Positions 36,556 to 49,036 of a stretch of DNA of 64,000 nucleotides are shown one piece after another (position 1 is the first letter of the stretch; every line of letters starts with the position of its first letter). This DNA is from Gymnothorax reevesii (lineage: Eukaryota > Chordata > Actinopteri > Anguilliformes > Muraenidae), in contig CM056583.1 of assembly GCA_029721435.1 (NCBI GenBank), positions 78,992,620 to 79,056,619 of the forward strand. The letters run 5' to 3'. Position numbers and translations under genes: made by a program. Below the pieces are notes generated by a model. The model saw only the letters and a list, made by a program, of their open reading frames with translations, had not been told where the DNA came from and made no database searches.

Positions 36556-38343
36556 ATGTTCTGTTTCTCTCATGTTCTCTGGTTTATGTGCGTGTCATTA
36601 AGGGAAAGATTTAATTTGTCTGGCTTTCTACGTCTGTGTTTGTTTACCTGTGCTCAATCTAGCGTCCACTATTCTTCAGCTTTTGACTTTGAATTTGTAC
36701 CATACAAAGCCATATTTCCAAAGAGGAAGATGGTCATTTTTGGCTTGGCAAGGTGTAATGTCAAGGTCGTAGAAAAGGTAAAGCTCCTTTTGGCCTAAAT
36801 CTCGTTCAAAATAATATCAGAAAGATAGAATGAACGCCAAAATATTTTAACTTTTATCAAATGCCGTTACATGCGTTTCTTCTTCTTTGCTTTTTTTTTG
36901 TTTTGCTTTCTCAGAATTTGAAAAGGCTGCCATCTTTGACCCTGAGAACAACAGACAAAAAGCAAGACCCTGGATTGGAGGGCTGCACTCATGATGGACA
37001 TGTCATTTTTGTGAATGCTGACCTCTACGCCAGGGTCTTCCTTTCTAAAACAGATAGAGAATTACATTCCTCCAGAGGATGCAAGGTATTAGTGTCTAAA
37101 AAGTCTGCTCACTGTAGCTCTCTTCTGTCCACTTATGGTCAGCATTAAAACTCCTGCTCTTCGAGCAGTAGTGGCCATACAGGTAACCAGAGTTAAGGTT
37201 CATAAGGCCTGGACCTTCTTGTAAGATGTAGCACAAGCAGTATAAAATGTGACATAAGAGGGTGGGATGTAAAAAAGCTGCTGGCAATTATTAACATCTT
37301 ATTCTAATTCGTTAGGGCAATGAAACTCATCACTCCACCAGTAAAACATCCCAGAGTTTTCTATTCAGCAGCAAAGATCATCCACTGGTGTTGTCCTGTT
37401 GGTGAGATGTTATCTTGATTATTCATCCTTCATTGAATAGGGTAACGCATTGTGTAATCTCATATGCAACTCAGCTCTCTGTAAGCTCTCTGTAAATTAA
37501 CAGTACTCTTCAAAAGTGTGGAATCACTGAGAAATATTTTGTTATTTTATTTTGAAAGAAATTAATACTTTTTTTTTTTTTTTCAAACAGCCAAATATTG
37601 ATTGATTAATCCGACCTTATTTCAGGAATTGTACTGTGACAAAAGACTTTTTTAGGTGATAGTGAAGGAAAGGGGTGAGTTGAAGTCTTCCTCTTTTTCT
37701 GAAAGGTGCAAGTAGTTCTCATCTTAAAAAATGAATATTGGCTCCCAAAAAAATTAATGTCCGGGAAAACTCTTGCCTCCTCATCACCAGCAAAAGGTAT
37801 GTTTAGCAAATTACATTTCATTTTTCGTACTAATAAAAAAACCATACAATTTGTATTATTTCTGGTCTGGAGACCTTCATCTGGAGAATAACATTGAACT
37901 AGGCCCGTGGAGCTGAAGGAATAGGGAGCTCAGAAAAAAGCATCATTCTCCACTGCTGATTGTTCATTCAGAAATCTTCCTGATCATTTGTCTCATTGTT
38001 AGCTGTACTGCTGTCTTTATACATTTCTCTGTTGCTCGTGATTGGTTTAACTCGCTGAGGGAAGTTCACATCATCCGTTTTTTTTCAGGAAAAATCTAAA
38101 GTTTTCACTAGTTTGTTGATTTTCATGTTTGTCAGTCTGTCTGTCTATGAGCACTCTAGTATCCGCCATTCTTCAGTCATTGACTTGAAATTTTTAACAC
38201 TGGAGGCCATATGTCCAAGAGAAAAGCTTTTTTGAGAAGATAAGGTCAGAGGTAAGTGTCATGGTTGTAGAAAAGCATAAAAACCTCCTATTTGCCAGTA
38301 TTTCTCCTCCAAAAATTGACTGAAACATGGAACGAATGACATA
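36556..38343 (+). repeat. Array unit 21 (duplicate of unit 18)
   Basis: Unit of 1,788 bp with all the private markers of unit 18. It is one of only two units right of 33.4 kb without the G deletion (GACCCTGGATTGG at 36965). It differs from unit 18 at a few bases, for example ATTATTAAC near 37288. Confidence 0.95.
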
Positions 38344-40126
38344 ATGTTCTGTTTCTCTCATGTTCTCTGGTTTATGTGCGTGTCATTAAGGGAACGATTT
38401 AATTTGTCTGGCTTTCTACGTCTGTGTTTGTTTACCTGTGCTCAATCTAGCGTCCACTTTTCTTCAGCTTTTGACTTTGAATTTGTACCATACAAAGCCA
38501 TATTTCCAAAGAGGAAGATGGTCATTTTTGGCTTGGCAAGGTGTAATGTCAAGGTCGTAGAAAAGGTAAAGCTTCTTTTGGCCTAAATGTCGTTCAAAAA
38601 AATATCAGAAAGATAGAATGAACGCCAAAATATTTTAACTTTTATCAAATGCCGTTACATGCGTTTGTTCTTCTTTGCTTTTTTTTTGTTTTGCTTTCTC
38701 AGAATTTGAAAAAGCAGCCATCTTCGACCCTGAGAACAACAGACCAAAAGCAAGACCCTGATTGGAGGGCTGCACTCATGATGGACATGTCATTTTTGTG
38801 AATGCTGACCTCTACCCCAGGGTCTTCCTTTCTAAAACAGATAGAGAATTACATTCCTCCAGAGGATGCAAGGTATTAGTGTCTAAAAAGTCTGCTCACT
38901 GGAGCTCTCTTCTGTCCACTTATGCTCAGCATTAGAACTCCTGCTCTTCGAGCAGTAGTGGCCATACAAGTAACCAGAGTTAAGGTTCATAAGGCCTGGA
39001 CCTTCTTGAAAGTTGTAACACAAGCAGTATAAAATGTGACATAAGAGGGCGGGATGTAAAAAAGCTGCTGGCGATTATCAACATCTTATTCTAATTCGTT
39101 AGGGCAATGAGACTCATCACTCCACCAGTAAAACATCCCAGAGTTTTCTATTCAGCAGCAAAGATCATCCACTGGTGTTGTCCTGTTGGTGAGATGTTAT
39201 CTTGATTATTCATCCTTCATTGAATAGGGTAACGCATTGTGTAATCTCATATGCAACTGAGCTCTCTGTAAGCTCTCTGTAAATTAACAGTACTCTTCAA
39301 AAGTGTGGAATCACTGAGAAATATTTTGTTATTTTATTTTGAAAGAAATTAATACTTTTTTTTTTTTTCAAACAGCCAAGTATTGATTGATTAATCTGAC
39401 CTTATTTCAGGAATTGTACTGTGACAAAAGACTTTTTTAGGTGATAGTGAAGGAAAGGGGTGAGTTAAAGTCTTCCTCTTTTTATGAAAGGTGCAAGTAG
39501 TTCTTTTAAAAAATGAATATTGGCTCCCAAAAAAATTAATGTCCGGGCAAACTCTTGCCTCCTCATAATCAGCAAAAGGTATGTTTAGCAAATTACATTT
39601 CATTTTTCGTACTTATAAAAAAACCATACAATTTGTATTATTTCTGGTCTGGAGACCTTCATCAGGAGAATAACATTGAACTAGGCCCGTGGAGCTGAAG
39701 GAATAGGGAGCTCAGAAAAAAGCATCATTCTCCACTGCGGACTATTCATTCAGAAATCTTCCTGATCATTTGTGTCATTGTTAGCTGTACTGCTGTCTTT
39801 ATACATTTCTCTGTTGCTCGTGATTGGTTTAACTCGCTGAGGGAAGTTCACATCATCCATTTTTTTTTCAGGAAAAATCTTGAGTTTTCACTAGTTTGTT
39901 GATTTTCATGTTTGTCAGTCTGTCTGTCTATGAGCACTCTAGTATCCGCAATTCTTCAGTCATTGACTTGAAATTTTTAACACTGGAGGCCATAGGTCCA
40001 AGAGAAAAGCTTATTTGAGAAGGTAAGGTCAGAGGTACGTGTCATGGTTGTAGAAAAGCATAAAAACCTCCTATTTGCCAGTATCTCTCTTCCAAAAATG
40101 TACTGAAACATGGAACGAATGACATA
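38344..40126 (+). repeat. Array unit 22 (duplicate of unit 19)
   Basis: Unit of 1,783 bp. It matches unit 19 at an offset of 5,359 bp, including GGGAACGATTT. Private differences include CAGACCAAAAGC near 38740 and GAATGAACGCC where unit 19 has GAATGAATGCC. Confidence 0.95.
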
Positions 40127-41909
40127 ATGTTCTGTTTCTTTCATGTTCTCTGGTTTAGGTGCGTGTCATTAAGGGAAAGATTTAATTTGTCTGGCTTTCT
40201 ACGTCTGTGTTTGTTTACCTGTGCTCAACCTAGCGTCCACTATTTTTCAGCTTTTGACTTTGAATTTGTACCATACAAAGCCATATTTCCAAAGAGGAAG
40301 ATGGTCATTTTTGGCTTGGCAAGGTGTAATGTCAAGGTCGTAGAAAAGGTAAAGCTTCTTTTGGCCTAAATGTCGTTCAAAAAAATATCAGAAAGATAGA
40401 ATGAACGCCAAAATATTTAACTTTTATCAAATGCCGTTACATGCGTTTGTTCTTCTTTGCTTTTTTTTTGTTTTGCTTTCTCAGAATTTGAAAAAGCAGC
40501 CATCTTTGACTCTGAGAACAACAGACAAAAAGCAAGACCCTGATTGGAGGGCTGCACTCATGATGGACATGTCATTTTTGTGAATGCCGACCTCTACCCC
40601 AGGGTCTTCCTTTCTAAAACAGATAGAGAATTACATTCCTCCAGAGGATGCAAGGTATTAGTGTCTAAAAAGTCTGCTCACTGGAGTTCTCTTCTGTCCA
40701 CTTATGCTCAGCATTAAAACTCCTGCTCTTCGAGCAGTAGTGGCCATACAGGTAACCAGAGTTAAGGTTCATAAGGCCTGGACCTTTTTGTAAGTTGTAA
40801 CACAAGCAGTATAAAATGTGACATAAGAGGGTGGGATGTAAAAAAGCTGCTGGCAATTATCAACATCATATTCTAATTCGTTAGGGCAATGAGACTCATC
40901 ACTCCACCAGGAAAACATCCCAGAGTTTTCTATTCAGCAGCAAAGATCATCCACTGGTGTTGTCCTGTTGGTGAGATGTTATCTTGATTATTCATCCTTC
41001 ATTGAATAGGGTAACGCATTGTGTAATCTCATATGCAACTCAGCTCTCTGTAAGCTCTCTGTAAATTAACAGTACTCTTCAAAAGTGTGGAATCACTGAG
41101 AAATATTTTGTTATTTTATTTTGAAAGAAATTAATACTTTTATTTTTTTTTCAAACAGCCAAGTATTGATTGATTAATCTGACCTTATTTCAGGAATTGT
41201 ACTGTGACAAAAGACTTTTTTAGGTGATAGTGAAGGAAAGGGGTGAGTTGAAGTCTTCCTCTTTTTATGAAGGGTGCAAGTAGTTCTCTTAAAAAATGAA
41301 TATTGGCTCCCAAAAAAATTAATGTCCGGGCAAACTCTTGCCTCCTCATAATCAGCAAAAGGTATGTTTAGCAAATTACATTTCATTTTTCGTACTTATA
41401 AAAAAACCATACAATTTGTATTATTTCTGGTCTGGAGACCTTCATCAGGAGAATAACATTGAACTAGGCCCGTGGAGCTGAAGGAATAGGGAGCTCAGAA
41501 AAAAGCATCATTCTCCACTGCGGACTGTTCATTCAGAAATCTTCCTGATCATTTGTGTCATTGTTAGCTGTACTGCTGTCTTTATACATTTCTCTGTTGC
41601 TCGTGATTGGTTTAACTCGCTGAGGGAAGTTCACATCATCCATTTTTTTTTCAGGAAAAATCTTGAGTTTTCACTAGTTTGTTGATTTTCATGTTTGTCA
41701 GTCTGTCTGTCTATGAGCACTCTAGTATCCGCAATTCTTCAGTCATTGACTTGAAATTTTTAACACTGGAGGCCATAGGTCCAAGAGAAAAGCTTATTTG
41801 AGAAGGTAAGGTCAGAGGTACGTGTCATGGTTGTAGAAAAGCATAAAAACCTCCTATTTGCCAGTATCTCTCTTCCAAAAATGTACTGAAACATGGAACG
41901 AATGACATA
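40127..41909 (+). repeat. Array unit 23 (end of three-unit copy, start of two-unit register)
   Basis: Unit of 1,783 bp. Its first ~0.6 kb repeats unit 20. From about 40.75 kb it has GGACCTTTTTGTAAG and a T tract broken by an A (CTTTTATTTTTTTTTC), as in units 25 and 27. Confidence 0.94.
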
Positions 41910-43690
41910 ATGTTCTGTTTCTTTCATGTTCTCTGGTTTAGGTGCGTGTCATTAAGGGAAAGATTTAATTTGTCTGGCTTTCTACGTCTGTGTTTGTTTA
42001 CCTGTGCTCAATCTAGCGTCCACTATTCTTCAGCTTTTGACTTTGAATTTGTACCATACAAAGCCATATTTCCAAAGAGGAAGATGGTCATTTTTGGTTT
42101 GGCAAGGTGTAATGTCAAGGTCGTAGAAAAGGTAAAGCTTCTTTTGGCCTAAATGTCGTTCAAAAAAATATCAGAAAGATAGAATGAACGCCAAACTATT
42201 TAACTTTTATCAAATACCGTTACATGCGTTTCTTCTTCTTTGCCTTTTTTTTGTTTTGCATTCTCAGAATTTGAAAAAACTGCCATCTTTGACCCTGAGA
42301 ACAACTGACAAAAAGCAAGACCCTGGATTGGAGGGCTGCACTCATGATGGACATGTCATTTTTGTGAATGCTGACCTCTACCCCAGGGTCTTCCTTTCTA
42401 AAACAGATAGAGAATTACATTCCTTTAGAGGATGCAAGGTATTAGTGTCGAAAATGTCTGCTCACTGGAGCTCTCTTCTGTCCACTTATGCTCAGCATTA
42501 AAACTCCTGCTCACAGAGCAGTAGTGGCTATACAGGTAACCAGAGTTAAGGTTCATAAGGTCTGGACCTTTTTTTAAGTTGTAACACAAGCAGTATAAAA
42601 TGTGACATAAGAGGGTGGGATGTAAAAAAGCTGCTGGCAATTATCAACATCATATTCTAATTCGTTAGGGCAATGAGACTCAACACTCCACCAGTAAAAC
42701 ATCCCAGAGTTTTCTCTTCACCAGCAAAGATCATCCACTGGTGTTGTCCTGTTGGTGAGATGTTATCTTGATTATTCATCCTTCATTGAATAGGGTAACG
42801 CATTGTGTAATCTCATATGCAACTCAGCTCTCTGTAAGCTCTCTGTAAATTAACAGTACTCTTCAAAAGTGTGGAATCATTGAGAAATATTTTGTTATTT
42901 TATTTTGAAAGAAAACAATACTTTTTTTTTTTCAAACAGCCAAGTATTGATTGATTAATCTGACCTTATTTCAGGAATTGTACTGTGACAAAAGACTTTT
43001 TTAGGTGATAGTGAAGGAAAGGGGTGAGTTGAAGTCTTCCTCTTTTTATAAAGGGTGCAAGTAGTTCTCTTAAAAAATGAATATTGGCTCCCAAAAAAAT
43101 TAATGTCCGGGCAAACTCTTGCCTCCTCATAATCAGCAAAAGGTATGTTTAGCAAATTACATTTCATTTTTCGTACTTATAAAAAAACCATACAATTTGT
43201 ATTATTTCTGGTCTGGAGACCTTCATCAGGAGAATAACATTGAACTAGGCCCGTGGAGCTGAAGGAATAGGGAGCTCAGAAAAAAGCATCATTCTCCACT
43301 GCGGACTATTCATTCAGAAATCTTCCTGATCATTTGTGTCATTGTTAGCTGTACTGCTGTCTTTATACATTTCTCTGTTGCTCGTGATTGGTTTAACTCG
43401 CTGAGGGAAGTTCACATCATCCATTTTTTTTTCAGGAAAAATCTTGAGTTTTCACTAGTTTGTTGATTTTCATGTTTGTCAGTCTGTCTGTCTATGAGCA
43501 CTCTAGTATCCGCAATTCTTCAGTCATTGACTTGAAATTTTTAACACTGGAGGCCATAGGTCCAAGAGAAAAGCTTATTTGAGAAGGTAAGGTCAGAGGT
43601 ACGTGTCATGGTTGTAGAAAAGCATAAAAACCTCCTATTTGCCAGTATCTCTCTTCCAAAAATGTACTGAAACATGGAACGAATGACATA
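41910..43690 (+). repeat. Array unit 24 (mosaic with a left-family patch)
   Basis: Unit of 1,781 bp. Its ends are right-family (GGTTTAGGTGCG, CATAATCAGC). About 42.2-42.6 kb has CAAATACCGTTACATGCG (as unit 3), an ACA hairpin loop and GGACCTTTTTTTAAGTTG (as unit 4), and no G deletion. Private changes include GTGTCGAAAATGTCTG. Confidence 0.95.
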
Positions 43691-45473
43691 ATGTTCTGTT
43701 TCTTTCATGTTCTCTGGTTTAGGTGCGTGTCATTAAGGGAAAGATTTAATTTGTCTGGCTTTCTACGTCTGTGTTTGTTTACCTGTGCTCAACCTAGCGT
43801 CCACTATTTTTCAGCTTTTGACTTTGAATTTGTACCATACAAAGCCATATTTCCAAAGAGGAAGATGGTCATTTTTGGCTTGGCAAGGTGTAATGTCAAG
43901 GTCGTAGAAAAGGTAAAGCTTCTTTTGGCCTAAATGTCGTTCAAAAAAATATCAGAAAGATAGAATGAACGCCAAAATATTTAACTTTTATCAAATGCCG
44001 TTACATGCGTTTGTTCTTCTTTGCTTTTTTTTTGTTTTGCTTTCTCAGAATTTGAAAAAGCAGCCATCTTTGACTCTGAGAACAACAGACAAAAAGCAAG
44101 ACCCTGATTGGAGGGCTGCACTCATGATGGACATGTCATTTTTGTGAATGCCGACTTCTACCCCAGGGTCTTCCTTTCTAAAACAGATAGAGAATTACAT
44201 TCCTCCAGAGGATGCAAGGTATTAGTGTCTAAAAAGTCTGCTCACTGGAGTTCTCTTCTGTCCACTTATGCTCAGCATTAAAACTCCTGCTCTTCGAGCA
44301 GTAGTGGCCATACAGGTAACCAGAGTTAAGGTTCATAAGGCCTGGACCTTTTTGTAAGTTGTAACACAAGCAGTATAAAATGTGACATAAGAGGGTGGGA
44401 TGTAAAAAAGCTGCTGGCAATTATCAACATCATATTCTAATTCGTTAGGGCAATGAGACTCATCACTCCACCAGGAAAACATCCCAGAGTTTTCTATTCA
44501 GCAGCAAAGATCATCCACTGGTGTTGTCCTGTTGGTGAGATGTTATCTTGATTATTCATCCTTCATTGAATAGGGTAACGCATTGTGTAATCTCATATGC
44601 AACTCAGCTCTCTGTAAGCTCTCTGTGAATTAACAGTACTCTTCAAAAGTGTGGAATCACTGAGAAATATTTTGTTATTTTATTTTGAAAGAAATTAATA
44701 CTTTTATTTTTTTTTCAAACAGCCAAGTATTGATTGATTAATCTGACCTTATTTCAGGAATTGTACTGTGACAAAAGACTTTTTTAGGTGATAGTGAAGG
44801 AAAGGGGTGAGTTGAAGTCTTCCTCTTTTTATGAAGGGTGCAAGTAGTTCTCTTAAAAAATGAATATTGGCTCCCAAAAAAATTAATGTCCGGGCAAACT
44901 CTTGCCTCCTCATAATCAGCAAAAGGTATGTTTAGCAAATTACATTTCATTTTTCGTACTTATAAAAAAACCATACAATTTGTATTATTTCTGGTCTGGA
45001 GACCTTCATCAGGAGAATAACATTGAACTAGGCCCGTGGAGCTGAAGGAATAGGGAGCTCAGAAAAAAGCATCATTCTCCACTGCGGACTATTCATTCAG
45101 AAATCTTCCTGATCATTTGTGTCATTGTTAGCTGTACTGCTGTCTTTATACATTTCTCTGTTGCTCGTGATTGGTTTAACTCGCTGAGGGAAGTTCACAT
45201 CATCCATTTTTTTTTCAGGAAAAATCTTGAGTTTTCACTAGTTTGTTGATTTTCATGTTTGTCAGTCTGTCTGTCTATGAGCACTCTAGTATCCGCAATT
45301 CTTCAGTCATTGACTTGAAATTTTTAACACTGGAGGCCATAGGTCCAAGAGAAAAGCTTATTTGAGAAGGTAAGGTCAGAGGTACGTGTCATGGTTGTAG
45401 AAAAGCATAAAAACCTCCTATTTGCCAGTATCTCTCTTCCAAAAATGTACTGAAACATGGAACGAATGACATA
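43691..45473 (+). repeat. Array unit 25 (two-unit block, copy 1, first half)
   Basis: Unit of 1,783 bp. GCCGACTTCTACC (about 44150) and CTCTCTGTGAATTAAC (about 44620) are shared only with unit 27, 3,563 bp downstream. Confidence 0.95.
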
Positions 45474-47253
45474 ATGTTCTGTTTCTTTCATGTTCTCTGG
45501 TTTAGGTGCGTGTCATTAAGGGAAAGATTTAATTTGTCTGGCTTTCTACGTCTGTGTTTGTTTACCTGTGCTCAACCTAGCGTCCACTATTTTTCAGCTT
45601 TTGACTTTGAATTTGTACCATACAAAGCCATATTTCCAAAGAGGAAGATGGTCATTTTTGGCTTGGCAAGGTGTAATGTCAAGGTCGTAGAAAAGGTAAA
45701 GCTTCTTTTGGCCTAAATGTCGTTCAAAAAAATATCAGAAAGATAGAATGAACGCCAAAATATTTAACTTTTATCAAATGCCGTTACATGCGTTTGTTCT
45801 TCTTTGCTTTTTTTTGTTTTGCTTTCTCAGAATTTGAAAAAGCAGCCATCTTTGACTTTGAGAACAACAGACAAAAAGCAAGACCCTGATTGGAGGGCTG
45901 CACTCATGATGGACATGTCATTTTTGTGAATGCTGACCTCTACCCCAGGGTCTTCCTTTCTAAAACAGATAGAGAATTACATTCCTCCAGAGGATGCATG
46001 GTATTAGTGTCTAAAAAGTCTGCTCACTGGAGTTCTCTTCTGTCCACTTATGCTCAGCATTAAAACTCCTGCTCTTCGAGCAGTAGTGGCCGTACAGGTA
46101 ACCAGAGTTAAGGTTCATAAGGCCTGGACCTTCTTGTAAGTTGTTACACAAGCAGTATAAAATGTGACATAAGAAGGTGGGATGTAAAAAAGCTGCTGGC
46201 AATTATCAACATCATATTCTAATTCGTTAGGGCAATGAGACTCATCACTCCACCAGGAAAACATCCCAGAGTTTTCTATTCAGCAGCAAAGATCATCCAC
46301 TGGTGTTGTCCTGTTGGTGAGATGTTATCTTGATTATTCATCCTTCATTGAATAGGGTAACGCATTGTGTAATCTCATATGCAACTCAGCTCTCTGTAAG
46401 CTCTCTGTAAATTAACAGTACTCTTCAAAAGTGTGGAATCACTGAGAAATATTTTGTTATTTTATTTTGAAAGAAATTAATACTTTTTTTTTTTTTCAAA
46501 CAGCCAAGTATTGATTGATTAATCTGACCTTATTTCAGGAATTGTACTGTGACAAAAGGCTTTTTTAGGTGATAGTGAAGGAAAGGGGTGAGTTGAAGTC
46601 TTCCTCTTTTTATGAAAGGTGCAAGTAGTTCTCTTAAAAAATGAATATTGGCTCCCAAAAAAATTAATGTCCAGGCAAACTCTTGCCTCCTCATAATCAG
46701 CAAAAGGTATGTTTAGCAAATTACATTTCATTTTTCGTACTTATAAAAAAACCATACAGTTTGTATTATTTCTGGTCTGGAGACCTTCATCAGGAGAATA
46801 ACATTGAACTAGGCCCGTGGAGCTGAAGGAATAGGGAGCTCAGAAAAAAGCATCATTCTCCACTGCGGACTATTCATTCAGAAATCTTCCTGATCATTTG
46901 TGTCATTGTTAGCTGTACTGCTGTCTTTATACATTTCTCTGTTGCTCGTGATTGGTTTAACTCGCTGAGGGAAGTTCACATCATACGTTTTTTTTCAGGA
47001 AAAATCTTGAGTTTTCACTAGTTTGTTGATTTTCATGTTTGTCAGTCTGTCTGTCTATGAGCACTCTAGTATCCGCAATTCTTCAGTCATTGACTTGAAA
47101 TTTTTAACACTGGAGGCCATAGGTCCAAGAGAAAAGCTTATTTGAGAAGGTAAGGTCAGAAGTACGTGTCATGGTTGTAGAAAAGCATAAAAACCTCCTA
47201 TTTGCCAGTATCTCTCTTCCAAAAATGTACTGAAACATGGAACGAATGACATA
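45474..47253 (+). repeat. Array unit 26 (two-unit block, copy 1, second half)
   Basis: Unit of 1,780 bp. GGATGCATGGTATTAG, GTGGCCGTACAGG, GTAAGTTGTTACAC and CATCATACG are shared with unit 28. GACTTTGAGAAC is a further marker. Confidence 0.95.
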
Positions 47254-49036
47254 ATGTTCTGTTTCTTTCATGTTCTCTGGTTTAGGTGCGTGTCATTAAG
47301 GGAAAGATTTAATTTGTCTGGCTTTCTACGTCTGTGTTTGTTTACCTGTGCTCAACCTAGCTTCCACTATTTTTCAGCTTTTGACTTTGAATTTGTACCA
47401 TACAAAGCCATATTTCCAAAGAGGAAGATGGTCATTTTTGGCTTGGCAAGGTGTAATGTCAAGGTCGTAGAAAAGGTAAAGCTTCTTTTGGCCTAAATGT
47501 CGTTCAAAAAAATATCAGAAAGATAGAATGAACGCCAAAATATTTAACTTTTATCAAATGCCGTTACATGCGTTTGTTCTTCTTTGCTTTTTTTTTGTTT
47601 TGCTTTCTCAGAATTTGAAAAAGCAGCCATCTTTGACTCTGAGAACAACAGACAAAAAGCAAGACCCTGATTGGAGGGCTGCACTCATGATGGACATGTC
47701 ATTTTTGTGAATGCCGACTTCTACCCCAGGGTCTTCCTTTCTAAAACAGATAGAGAATTACATTCCTCCAGAGGATGCAAGGTATTAGTGTCTAAAAAGT
47801 CTGCTCACTGGAGTTCTCTTCTGTCCACTTATGCTCAGCATTAAAACTCCTGCTCTTCGAGCAGTAGTGGCCATACAGGTAACCAGAGTTAAGGTTCATA
47901 AGGCCTGGACCTTTTTGTAAGTTGTAACACAAGCAGTATAAAATGTGACATAAGAGGGTGGGATGTAAAAAAGCTGCTGGCAATTATCAACATCATATTC
48001 TAATTCGTTAGGGCAATGAGACTCATCACTCCACCAGGAAAACATCCCAGAGTTTTCTATTCAGCAGCAAAGATCATCCACTGGTGTTGTCCTGTTGGTG
48101 AGATGTTATCTTGATTATTCATCCTTCATTGAATAGGGTAACGCATTGTGTAATCTCATATGCAACTCAGCTCTCTGTAAGCTCTCTGTGAATTAACAGT
48201 ACTCTTCAAAAGTGTGGAATCACTGAGAAATATTTTGTTATTTTATTTTGAAAGAAATTAATACTTTTATTTTTTTTTCAAACAGCCAAGTATTGATTGA
48301 TTAATCTGACCTTATTTCAGGAATTGTACTGTGACAAAAGACTTTTTTAGGTGATAGTGAAGGAAAGGGGTGAGTTGAAGTCTTCCTCTTTTTATGAAGG
48401 GTGCAAGTAGTTCTCTTAAAAAATGAATATTGGCTCCCAAAAAAATTAATGTCCGGGCAAACTCTTGCCTCCTCATAATCAGCAAAAGGTATGTTTAGCA
48501 AATTACATTTCATTTTTCGTACTTATAAAAAAACCATACAATTTGTATTATTTCTGGTCTGGAGACCTTCATCAGGAGAATAACATTGAACTAGGCCCGT
48601 GGAGCTGAAGGAATAGGGAGCTCAGAAAAAAGCATCATTCTCCACTGCGGACTATTCATTCAGAAATCTTCCTGATCATTTGTGTCATTGTTAGCTGTAC
48701 TGCTGTCTTTATACATTTCTCTGTTGCTCGTGATTGGTTTAACTCGCTGAGGGAAGTTCACATCATCCATTTTTTTTTCAGGAAAAATCTTGAGTTTTCA
48801 CTAGTTTGTTGATTTTCATGTTTGTCAGTCTGTCTGTCTATGAGCACTCTAGTATCCGCAATTCTTCAGTCATTGACTTGAAATTTTTAACACTGGAGGC
48901 CATAGGTCCAAGAGAAAAGCTTATTTGAGAAGGTAAGGTCAGAGGTACGTGTCATGGTTGTAGAAAAGCATAAAAACCTCCTATTTGCCAGTATCTCTCT
49001 TCCAAAAATGTACTGAAACATGGAACGAATGACATA
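47254..49036 (+). repeat. Array unit 27 (duplicate of unit 25)
   Basis: Unit of 1,783 bp with the private markers of unit 25. The only early difference noted is CCTAGCTTCCAC near 47357. Confidence 0.95.

Larger units (their letters stand above)
29982..40699 (+). repeat. Recent tandem duplication of a three-unit block (2 x ~5,359 bp)
   Basis: The segment from about 29.98 to 35.34 kb is repeated at about 35.34-40.70 kb. I noted only about eight single-base differences by eye, for example 36,490 ATTGAAACC against ATAAAAACC. The join lies in unit 20 between CTGGAGTTCTC (about 35,322) and CATGAGGCC (about 35,411). Confidence 0.92.
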
